Below the pieces are notes generated by a model. The model did not search any database, was not told the origin of the DNA, and worked only from the letters and a program-made list of their open reading frames with translations. From the NCBI GenBank assembly GCA_012032815.1, contig JAAUQD010000011.1, positions 1-40,000 on the forward strand: DNA of 40,000 nt, in the 5' to 3' direction. Below, in pieces: positions 19,817-27,850 of the stretch. Source of the stretch: Flammeovirgaceae bacterium. Its GTDB lineage: Bacteria > Bacteroidota > Bacteroidia > Cytophagales > Cyclobacteriaceae. The position numbers and the translations under genes were made by a program. The stretch's first letter is position 1. Each line of letters begins with the position of its first letter.

Positions 19817-21211
19817 ATGAAAAGTTATCGGGAACTGATTGAGCAAACATTTGAATTTCCTCAGGAGGAATTTAAAGTTTGGGAACATGAACTCTTATTC
19901 AATGATGTGCCGGTCATGGACATCATAAAAGAATACGGAACTCCTCTTAAACTTACCTACCTTCCCCGCATCAGCGAAAATATTCGTTTTGTTCAGGCCA
20001 CTTTCAACAATGCACTGGAGCGATTCAAATACAGCGGAAGTTACACGTATTGCTATTGCACAAAATCATCGCACTTTTCTTTTGTGCTGGAGGAAGCGCT
20101 TAAAAACGATGTTCATATTGAAACATCTTCTTCATTTGACATCCCTATAGTCAGACAATTATTTCAGGCAGGAAAAATAAATAAGAACACGTTTATCATT
20201 TGCAATGGATATAAAATGCCATTGTACACACAATACATTTCTGAATTACTGAATGATGGTTTCACCAACTGCATCCCCATTCTTGACTCCATGTCAGAAT
20301 TATCCGCGTATGAAAGCAAGGTGAATGATCCATTTAAACTTGGCATACGGGTAGCCGCTGATGAAGAACCAAAATTTGAATTTTATACTTCTCGTTTGGG
20401 TGTGCGCTACAGTGATATTATTCCATTTTATAAAGAGCGCCTTCAGAACAATCCAAAGGCATCCTTGAAAATGCTTCACTTCTTTATTAACACAGGTATT
20501 AAAGATACGGCTTACTATTGGAGCGAACTCAGTCGCTTTATTTTCAAGTATTGCGAGCTGCGAAAAATATGTGACACCCTGGACTCGATTGATATTGGAG
20601 GTGGATTTCCAATTAAGACATCACTTACGTTCCGGTATGATTATAAGTATATGATTGAGCAGATCATTGAAAATATTAAATGGATCTGCGGCAAGAACAA
20701 TGTTCCGGTACCTAACATCTTCACCGAGTTTGGAAGTTATACCGTTGGTGAAAGTGGTGCTATCCTCTACTCCATCGTAGACCAAAAACTTCAAAACGAC
20801 AAAGAGCTGTGGTATATGATTGATGGGTCTTTCATTACCCACATACCGGATGCATGGGGTCTGAATCATAAGTATATTTTGCTTGCACTTAATAAATGGG
20901 ACGATCCATTTCATAAAGTGAACATCGGTGGGCTTACCTGTGACAGTATGGACTACTATAATTCTGAGGCACATCATGGCGAAGTGTTTTTGCCTATGAT
21001 CAATGATGATGAAAAATTGTACATCGGCTTCTTTCATACCGGAGCGTATCAGGAATCACTCGGTGGGTATGGTGGTATACAACATTGTCTTGTTCCTGCA
21101 CCAAAGCATGTTCTGGTAAATAGAAATGAAGATGGAGAAATCTCTACAAAGCTGTTTGCTCCTGAGCAAACGAGCGACAGCATGCTCAACCATTTAGGGT
21201 ACAACAAATAA
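19817..21211 (+). CDS. speA: biosynthetic arginine decarboxylase, short form
   Basis: The 464-residue fold-type III PLP enzyme carries the PLP lysine in YCTKSSHF (K83), the phosphate loop IDIGGGFP, the TEFGSYTVGESG stretch in place of EPGR, and the CDSMDYY motif that contributes the second active-site cysteine and aspartate. It converts arginine to agmatine. It is much shorter than the roughly 650-residue enterobacterial SpeA, but this size is usual for Bacteroidota. The divergent partner is an arginase. A weak TATACTTTG element lies at about 19767-19775, and the 260-base gap otherwise shows nothing convincing. A terminator follows. Confidence 0.9.
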   Translation: MKSYRELIEQTFEFPQEEFKVWEHELLFNDVPVMDIIKEYGTPLKLTYLPRISENIRFVQATFNNALERFKYSGSYTYCYCTKSSHFSFVLEEALKNDVHIETSSSFDIPIVRQLFQAGKINKNTFIICNGYKMPLYTQYISELLNDGFTNCIPILDSMSELSAYESKVNDPFKLGIRVAADEEPKFEFYTSRLGVRYSDIIPFYKERLQNNPKASLKMLHFFINTGIKDTAYYWSELSRFIFKYCELRKICDTLDSIDIGGGFPIKTSLTFRYDYKYMIEQIIENIKWICGKNNVPVPNIFTEFGSYTVGESGAILYSIVDQKLQNDKELWYMIDGSFITHIPDAWGLNHKYILLALNKWDDPFHKVNIGGLTCDSMDYYNSEAHHGEVFLPMINDDEKLYIGFFHTGAYQESLGGYGGIQHCLVPAPKHVLVNRNEDGEISTKLFAPEQTSDSMLNHLGYNK

Positions 21212-21229
21212 TCTTCTTTTCAAAAATGC

Positions 21230-21266
21230 AGATGTCATTTAATTCTATGACATCTATCATTTTTTT
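21230..21266 (+). terminator. Rho-independent terminator after speA
   Basis: AGATGTCAT (21230-21238) pairs perfectly with ATGACATCT (21247-21255) around an eight-base loop; after a four-base gap a run of seven T follows. Confidence 0.75.
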
Positions 21267-21337
21267 CTGTTTACTAAATTCCAATTATTGAATTAATTTG
21301 GTTTAATAATTGCACCAGTACCTAAAAAATAATCATT

Positions 21338-21588
21338 ATGAAAAAGAATCATTTTCAATTTTTGCTTTTAATGCTATCTGTAGTTTTACTAACCTCATTC
21401 ACCATTCAAAACTTTCAGGAGGATTGGGCAGTGCCGGCCAAGTACAAAAACATGGAAAATCCGACTAAAGCAAGTAAAGACAATCTTGATATTGCAAAAG
21501 GGAAACAGCAGAATCTATAGAGAAAGCAAAACTTAAAGAACAAACAAGATCTAAGGAAGTGTTAACACCTCAAGCTTCAGGATTATGA
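21338..21588 (+). CDS. short exported protein resembling a cytochrome c leader without haem motif
   Basis: The first 60 residues (MKKNHFQFLLLMLSVVLLTS, then EDWAVPAKYKNMENPTKASK) look like the signal peptide and linker that precede a monohaem cytochrome c domain in many Bacteroidota. The frame then ends at a TAG at 21518-21520. Adding one base near 21515 extends it with IEKAKLKEQTRSKEVLTPQA to a TGA that overlaps the ATG of the next gene, so the intended end is probably 21588. No CxxCH is encoded in any frame between 21470 and 21588. The product is either a small exported protein of about 84 residues or a remnant whose cytochrome domain was lost. Confidence 0.55.
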
Positions 21589-22429
21589 AAAGATTATTTT
21601 TTATTCTGCTTTTTATTCCACTCGCACTCGCTGCTCAGGAGGATATTCTACCTGTTGAGATGGAATTAAAATACTTGCAACGCGATACTAATTTTGAGTT
21701 GACTGCCAGTCTCGTTGATGAGGACGGGGAACCTGTTAAAGGAGTTGATGTACTTTTCACGGCTCATGTGAATGGTTCAAGCAATACTTTGGGCACTGCG
21801 GTTACAAATCCAAATGGAGTTGCAATCATTAAAAAAGAATTGAAACACTTCGAGAGCTCGGCCATCAATTCCATCTTGAGGCAGTTTTTACTGGTAATAC
21901 CGCATATGATGCAACATCAAGTGAAATTGACATCACCGATGTTTCGCTAACTGTCACCACAGAAATAGTGGATTCATTGTATATCGCAGCCATTCAGGTA
22001 ATGAAATGGAATACGGATATGAGCGAGGAACCGGTTCCAGATATTGATATCCTGTTTTATGTACCCCGACTCTTCAGCTTATTGCCGGTGGGCGAAGCCT
22101 ATACCAACAAACAAGGATCTGACGAATTTGAATTCCCAATGGACCTTCCCGGCCAAAATGGAGAATTAACAATCGTATCGAGAATTGAAGATCATGATGA
22201 TTTTGGAACTATCGAGGTGAGTAACGAAACGAATTGGGGTGTGCCCATTGCAAACGGCAATTCCAAACTTCCAAGAGCCCTGTGGAGTCCTGATGCACCC
22301 ATGTGGATGCTGATCTCATTTTTCATTTTAATGGCAGGTGTTTGGGGTCACTATCTTTATGTTGTCATTAACATGTTTCAAATTCAGAAGAGTGGTAATG
22401 TCAACGATGCATTGAACTATATCGAATAA
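21585..22429 (+). CDS. exported Ig-like domain protein with C-terminal membrane span, frameshifted
   Basis: A signal peptide (MKRLFFILLFIPLALAAQ) is followed by a beta-rich, Ig-like domain (LTASLVDEDGEPVKGVDVLF) and, after a frameshift, a second such region and a terminal membrane span (MWMLISFFILMAGVWGHYLY). One base missing near 21862 (SSAHQFHLEAVFTGN when restored) explains the break; the joined protein has 281 residues. I do not recognise a named family. The start overlaps the preceding reading frame by ATGA, so the two are probably translated together and may form a membrane-associated pair. Confidence 0.7.
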
Positions 22430-22454
22430 ATACTTCACCCATCAGGCTCAGGAA

Positions 22455-22592
22455 TTAAATTTCATCCTCAATAATAGCAATTCCAACAACGTGACCGAAT
22501 TCGCACCACACTCCGAAAAATTTCAACTCGGGTGGTCGAATATCAGGTAAAAGCCAATCTACAATGGAATGGACCATCCCAACAACGTCCAT
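22455..22592 (-). CDS. possible small protein, 45 residues
   Basis: The minus strand reads MDVVGMVHSIVDWLLPDIRP followed by a hydrophobic, tryptophan-containing end and a TAA. The open frame continues upstream of this ATG for about 18 codons without another ATG. Composition looks like a real protein and not like shadow sequence: the opposite strand carries no gene here. I do not recognise it. It fills most of the 286-base gap between the Ig-like gene and the EF-G paralogue. Confidence 0.35.
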   Translation of the reverse strand: MDVVGMVHSIVDWLLPDIRPPELKFFGVWCEFGHVVGIAIIEDEI

Positions 22593-22715
22593 AATTAGAT
22601 AACCAATAAATATTTTCTGCCGCTCTGATTTCTCTGATAAAAGTCATTGAGTTTCTCTGTTTTTTAAATTAATTTAAAAGTCCGGTTTTATCCTGCCAAC
22701 TAAAACGACTGCGTT

Positions 22716-24841
22716 ATGAAAGTATATGACGACAAACACATCAAAAACATTGTACTGCTGGGAGCCCCAAAAAGCGGCAAGACACTTCTTGCCGAAGATA
22801 TGATCTTTGAAGCAGGCATCACCCACCGCAGAGGAACCATTGAAGGAAAAAATACAGTCAGCGATTACCACGAAATTGAACACGAGCGTGGTAATTCTGT
22901 TTTGCGACTCCCCTGCATACCGAATGGCATGATTATAAAATAAACATCATTGATACTCCCGGTTTTGATGACTTTGTAGGAGAAATCGTTTCCTCTCTTC
23001 GCGTGTCTGATACCTGTATCATGGTCATCAATGCACAACATGGTGTAGAGGTTAGCACAGAACTGATTTGGAATTATGTGGAAGAATTTGAAAAACCTGT
23101 AATCTTTGCCATCAACCAGATTGATCACCCAAAAGCCAGTTTTGAAGACAGTCTTGCGTCTCTAAAAAATCGATTCGGTAGTGCTGTCACTCAAATGCAA
23201 TACCCTTTCAATTCAGGAGAGAGCTTTGATGCCATCATCGATTTATTAAAAATGACGATGTACAAGTTTCCTGAAGCAGGCGGGAAGCCTGAAAAGCTTC
23301 CTATTCCGGATTCGGAAAAAGAAAAGGCCGATAAACTCCATAACGAATTAGTTGAAAAAGCAGCTGAGAACGATGAAAAGCTAATGGAGCTGTATTTTGA
23401 GAAAGGCACGCTGGATGAAGATGAAATGCGCCAGGGGCTGAAGGTAGGTATGGTGAACCGGCAGATCTTTCCGGTGTTTTGCATGTCGGCCAAAAAGAAT
23501 ATGGGCAGTGGCCGCATGATGGGCTTTATTGATAATGTGGCTCCTTCGCCCAGCGAAGCCAAAGATGAAATATCAGTAGCCGGAAGCGCGGTACCCTGTG
23601 ATGTGAAGAAGCCAGCCGTCCTCTTCATTTTCAAATCACACATTGAGCCCAGTCTGGGCAAACTTTCTTTTTTTAAAGTAATGTCTGGTGAAATCAGCAC
23701 ATCCTCAGAATTGATCAATGCACAAACGGGTGCCGTGGAGCGTTTCAATCAATTGTTTATAATGGATGGAAAAACCAGAACACCGGTTGACAAATTGGTG
23801 GCCGGAGATATTGGGGCTACCCTTAAACTCAAAGAAACATTTACCAATCAAACGCTGCATTCAAAAGGACATGAAATAATCATTAAACCCATTGAATTTC
23901 CGGAACCTCGAATTCGCACCGCAGTTATTGCCAAAACAAAAGGCGATGATGAAAAAATTGGTGAAGTGCTCAGCAAAATTCATCAGGAAGATCCAACACT
24001 GTTGGTAGAGTACTCCCGTGAACTTAAACAACTTATTATTTCCGCTCAGGGCGAACTCCATCTCATGATGTGTAAATGGTTTCTTGAAAATGCCTACAAG
24101 CTGCACATCGATTTTATTACACCCAGAATTTCATATCGAGAAACCATTCGGAAGCCCGCCAGTTCCAGCTATCGGCACAAAAAGCAATCCGGAGGTGCGG
24201 GGCAGTTTGGTGAGGTGTATATGAAGATTGAACCCTATCATGATGGTATGCCTGAGCCAACTGAGTTCAGTGTACGTGGAAAAGAAGTAATCGAGTTGGA
24301 ATGGGGTGGAAAACTTGTGTTCTACAATTGCATCGTGGGTGGCGTAATCGATACCCGCTTTATACCCTCCATATTAAAAGGAGTAATGGAGAAAATGGAA
24401 GAAGGCCCGATTACGGGTTCGTATGTGCGTGATGTACGTGTCATGGTTCATGATGGCAAAATGCATCCGGTCGATTCAAACGATATTTCATTTAAAATTG
24501 CCGGTATGATGGCTTTCAAAGACGCATTTATGAAAGCAGAACCGCAATTGCTTGAGCCAATCTATGACCTTGAAGTAGTTTTGCCAGAGGAGATGATGGG
24601 TGAAGTGATGGGTGATCTTCAAACTCGAAGATCAATGATAATGGGAATGGATACCAAAGGAAGAAACCAGGTGATCAAAGCACGAACTCCATTAGCTGAA
24701 CTTGATCGATACTCAACTACACTGCGATCGCTTTCTCAGGGACGTGCAAGCTTCAGCCAGAAATTTGCAGAGTTTGCTCCGGTACCTTTTGAGGTTCAGC
24801 AAAAGCTGGCCAGGGAGATGCATGAAGTAGAGATGGCCTAG
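22716..24841 (+). CDS. elongation factor G paralogue (EF-G2 type), frameshifted
   Basis: The five-domain EF-G layout is present over 708 residues after repair: a GTPase domain with P-loop GAPKSGKT (16-23), switch I RGTIEGKNTVSDY, domain II, and the C-terminal domains IV/V (GGAGQFGEVYMKIEP; LQTRRSMIMGM). The G3 motif is DTPGFDD instead of DTPGH, and G4 is NQID instead of NKxD, so nucleotide handling differs from canonical EF-G. The frame breaks at TTTT 22900-22903; a fifth T gives SVFATPLHTEWHDYKINIID. This is a housekeeping-EF-G relative of unknown role, perhaps ribosome recycling or stress. Confidence 0.88.
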
Positions 24842-24917
24842 AGTCTGATTTAATTAATTAGAATTAATCCTAACTTTCTCGCGTTGATTCAAGAACGTGC
24901 AGCTAATTATTTTATAA

Positions 24918-26045
24918 ATGAAGCGATTAAAAGATAAAATTAATCCAGAGAAATTAATTCTTGGAGGCCTTAAAACCTTATCAAGTATTAATCTAAATTT
25001 TTACTCAAGATTAAAAAGCGATTCAAAAAGACGAACCGACATAACCTTTATAGGTGAAAAGAAAATTCAGAATGTAAAGTCTCAATTATTTGAATACAGC
25101 GAGCATGATTGCATTGTCACGGAACAAATCAATTCATTTGAAAAGCTCAAGGACGAGAACGGAAAAGTATTTTGGCTGAATTTTCATGGCATCCATGATG
25201 TCAATCTTTTTCAGCGATTAGCCTCAGAAATCAAACTTGACCGGTTAACCTTGCGACAACTGGTAGACACAACCCAACGACCAAAAGTTGAAGAGTTCGA
25301 TACCTATATTTTCTTCAACGTGAAGTCAATCTTAAAAGACAAGATACTGGGGCTTAAAGTAGAGCAATTGTCATTTGTATTAAGTGACCACTACATCCTG
25401 TCATTTCAGGAGGAGGAGGGTGATCACTTTGACTCCCTACGCAGCAAGTTACTCGAAAACATGGGAGTGGTCCGTAAGCGGGGATGCGACTATCTGCTTG
25501 CCCAGTTATTAGACGCAATACTGGATAACTATTTTGAAACTATTGATTCCATCAATCAGGAGATTGCAATGCTAGAAAAAAGTACAATTTCGAATCCCTC
25601 ACAAGACACATTGCTTAGCATTGAAAAAGTAAAAAAATCTACAGAGATCATTAAGAAATCCCTGCTACCATTTAAAGAAGCCCTGGTGCGTATTTTAAAT
25701 GACAAGACCAGCTACATTAAAAAGGGTAATAAAAAATATTATCGCGATTTAAAAAACAGCTGCCTGAACGCCATAGAAGAAATTGATGCCAGCAATAAGT
25801 CGTTGGAAAGTTTAACGAACATCTATTTTTCCTCTTTGAGCCACAAAATGAATGAGATCATGCGGGTATTGACTACTGTAGCTACCATATTCATTCCATT
25901 GACATTCATTGCGGGTATTTACGGAATGAATTTCGATTATATGCCCGAATTAAAGTACAAAAACGGGTATTTCATTATTTGGGGAATCATGTTGTCAATA
26001 CTGGTAGGCATGCTGGTCTATTTCAAAAGAAGAAAATGGCTTTGA
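24918..26045 (+). CDS. corA: CorA-type magnesium/cobalt transporter
   Basis: The 375-residue protein has a long cytoplasmic alpha/beta and helical domain and two C-terminal membrane spans. The signature YGMN lies in FIAGIYGMNFDYMPE between them, and the tail (KRRKWL) is basic as in CorA. CorA forms a homopentameric channel for Mg2+ (and Co2+) uptake. It stands alone, 76 bases after the EF-G paralogue; no terminator was seen just after it. Confidence 0.93.
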   Translation: MKRLKDKINPEKLILGGLKTLSSINLNFYSRLKSDSKRRTDITFIGEKKIQNVKSQLFEYSEHDCIVTEQINSFEKLKDENGKVFWLNFHGIHDVNLFQRLASEIKLDRLTLRQLVDTTQRPKVEEFDTYIFFNVKSILKDKILGLKVEQLSFVLSDHYILSFQEEEGDHFDSLRSKLLENMGVVRKRGCDYLLAQLLDAILDNYFETIDSINQEIAMLEKSTISNPSQDTLLSIEKVKKSTEIIKKSLLPFKEALVRILNDKTSYIKKGNKKYYRDLKNSCLNAIEEIDASNKSLESLTNIYFSSLSHKMNEIMRVLTTVATIFIPLTFIAGIYGMNFDYMPELKYKNGYFIIWGIMLSILVGMLVYFKRRKWL

Positions 26046-26242
26046 ACAGAATGAAAATGACCTGCAAAAAAAATCTCATATTAAACCAATTTATTTCCTT
26101 TGATCGATTGCCTGTTGAATATCAATTCATTCTACAATGTGGACAACTTGGTTGAAAACATGTTGAGTTCTTTTGTCCCGTTTCTTTTGCAAATGTCCTC
26201 CTGACAAATATCTTCACATCACTAAGTTGATCATTGACAGAT

Positions 26243-26496
26243 TGACCAGGGGAAGTCGGTAAACAACGGATTATTTTCTACGGAAACTAATAGCAAAAAA
26301 GCCGAACGAGATTGGTCATACATTCGAGAAGGATCCTTCGGGAAACCTGGCGAATCCTGAAACCGGGGCTGTTCATCGCAAGGTGAATAGAGCAAAGTTT
26401 CGTTTGTTAGTACAAATTAGCGTTATTCATGAACTACGGTTTATGAACAATGAAAGACGGGAGAAGTCAAGCAATTGAATGTTCTCCCGTTTTTTT
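26243..26496 (+). ncRNA. candidate structured noncoding RNA, family unknown
   Basis: No protein gene lies in 26046-26494, but the plus strand folds by inspection into consecutive helices. UGACCA 26243-26248 pairs with UGGUCA 26313-26318 and encloses UCGGU/GCCGA (26256-26260/26301-26305) and a hairpin 26270-26291 with loop UACG. Next come a hairpin 26322-26355 (AUUCG/CGAAU, AGG/CCU, UCC/GGA, loop UUCG), one at 26368-26393 with loop GCAA, a short UUUGU/ACAAA at 26403-26416, one at 26421-26452 (13 pairs, one mismatch, loop UACG), and the terminator. Four loops are the extra-stable UNCG or GNRA type, which chance does not readily give. The 5' end is not fixed (about 26225-26243). No RNase P, tmRNA, SRP or known riboswitch core was recognised. 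Confidence 0.7.
26457..26496 (+). terminator. strong Rho-independent terminator of the RNA gene
   Basis: ACGGGAGAA (26457-26465) pairs without mismatch with TTCTCCCGT (26482-26490) and a run of T follows at once. The plus-strand orientation shows that something upstream on the plus strand, with no protein gene since corA, is transcribed and stopped here. It may also serve the opposing HAD gene, which ends in the T run. Confidence 0.9.
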
Positions 26497-27000
26497 ATGT
26501 CAACTTTTTAGCCATAAAATGGAAGGCGTCAGCCAGTGACTTAGCCACAACATCACTTTTGAATTCAGTGGACTCTTCTCCAATTAAAACGGTTTTAATT
26601 CCCAACGATTGAGCAGGTATCAGGTCTCTGTCCCTATCCCCTACCATCCACGATGTTGAAGGATCAATGGAATAACGCGCTATCGCTTTTTCAAATAAAA
26701 GCCTTCCGGGCTTTCGCGAAAGTGATGCACTGATGCTGGGATGATAAGGACTAAAATAAAATTGATTAATTTGATTTTGCAATCACGCTGAAGCAAATCA
26801 TGAATATGATCCATTTGAACCCTGGAATAAATCCCTCTTGAAATACCAGCCTGGTTGGTGATGACAATAACCAAATAACCCAATTGCTTAAAGGCATGAA
26901 TAGCTTCTGATACTCCGGGCAGAATACGATAGTGTTCCGGCAGATAGACGTAATCGGGCCGGTCGGCAATTAAGACTCCATCCCTATCAAAAAAATACAT
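26495..27000 (-). CDS. HAD-IIIA phosphatase (GmhB/histidinol-phosphatase-like), frameshifted
   Basis: The N-terminal frame has the HAD nucleophile motif FFDRDGVLI and the second motif VIVITNQAGISRG; the C-terminal frame has LSRKPGRLLFEKA (lysine of motif III) and MVGDRDRDLIPAQSLG (motif IV). Adding one base to the AA at 26781-26782 joins them into 168 residues. GmhB enzymes hold zinc with CPHHP and CxCRKP cysteines; here the region reads SPYHPSISASLSRKPG, with no cysteines, so the zinc site is absent. The substrate is probably a sugar phosphate, perhaps a heptose bisphosphate. Confidence 0.82.
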
Positions 27001-27065
27001 GATGATTGCTTCACGGGTTTTTCATTTTCGAATCCAAAATACCTTCAAACACCGCGTTTACCAAA

Positions 27066-27096
27066 TTTCAATAAAGAAGCCATTTTGTTAGTTTTG
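27066..27096 (+). promoter_or_regulatory. Bacteroidota-type promoter for the GT2 gene
   Basis: TAGTTTTG at 27089-27096 matches the -7 consensus TAnnTTTG exactly. The tetramer TTTC at 27066-27069 lies 19 bases upstream and is one base off the -33 TTTG. The start of transcription would be near 27103, which excludes the upstream TTG at 27085 and supports the GTG start at 27112. Confidence 0.5.
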
Positions 27097-27111
27097 AGTC
27101 ACCAAAAGGTT

Positions 27112-27849
27112 GTGAGCAACGCGTTAGTAATTGTACCCACTTATAATGAAAAGGAGAATATTGCCCTGATTGCCGAGGCTGTATTCGCTCTTCAACGACC
27201 TGTGCACCTTCTGATTGTTGATGACAATTCACCCGATCAAACAGCGCAGATTGTTCAAGATCTTCAGACTCATTACAATACACAAGAAAAGAAGCTGCAT
27301 CTTTTGCAGCGTAAAGGGAAGCTGGGATTAGGTACTGCCTACATCGAAGGATTTCACTATGCACTCCAAAACAACTATGAATACATCCTCGAAATGGATG
27401 CGGATTTCTCTCACGATCCGAATGATCTCCCCAGGCTGATTGCGGCATGCGAAAAGGGAAGCGATGTGTCCGTTGGATCACGCTACGCCACCGGAGTTAA
27501 TGTAGTGAACTGGCCCATCGGACGTGTATTGCTATCTTATTTTGCCAGTAGCTATGTTCGTGTCATTACGCGCATGCCCATCCGGGATGCAACAGCAGGA
27601 TTTGTTTGCTATAAAAAGGTGGTGCTTGAGACAATTCCTCTGAACAAGGTAAAATTCATTGGCTATGCTTTTCAGATAGAAATGAAATTTCTGGCCTGGA
27701 AGTATGGATTTAAAATTACCGAAGTACCCATCATATTTACAGAGCGGGTCCGGGGCCATTCAAAACTTTCAGCGGGTATTTTTAAGGAGGCCTTCTTTGG
27801 TGTTCTGCAAATGAAAATTATGAGCTGGTTTAAATCGTACAAAAAATAA
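27112..27849 (+). CDS. polyprenol-phosphate mannosyltransferase-like GT2 glycosyltransferase
   Basis: The protein of 245 residues has the GT2 start ALVIVPTYNEKENIA, the VDDNSPDQTA and EMDADFSHDP (DxD) motifs, and the conserved DATAGFVCYKK region of the dolichyl/polyprenyl-phosphate mannose synthase group. It transfers a sugar from a nucleotide donor to a polyprenyl phosphate on the inner face of the membrane. There is no C-terminal membrane domain. The start is taken as GTG 27112 because of the promoter and the standard family beginning. It is divergent from the HAD gene. Confidence 0.9.
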   Translation: MSNALVIVPTYNEKENIALIAEAVFALQRPVHLLIVDDNSPDQTAQIVQDLQTHYNTQEKKLHLLQRKGKLGLGTAYIEGFHYALQNNYEYILEMDADFSHDPNDLPRLIAACEKGSDVSVGSRYATGVNVVNWPIGRVLLSYFASSYVRVITRMPIRDATAGFVCYKKVVLETIPLNKVKFIGYAFQIEMKFLAWKYGFKITEVPIIFTERVRGHSKLSAGIFKEAFFGVLQMKIMSWFKSYKK

Positions 27850-27850
27850 A

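Noticed and set aside
23191-23748. 185-residue minus-strand frame
   Set aside because: It is antisense to the EF-G paralogue and serine-rich in the way shadow frames are.
26243-26496. RNase P RNA, tmRNA, SRP RNA or a retron RNA
   Set aside because: The GAGGAAAGUCC and ACAGAA core of RNase P, the tRNA-like end of tmRNA and the GGAAG/AGCAG loops of SRP RNA are not present, and no reverse transcriptase is adjacent for a retron. The identity stays open.
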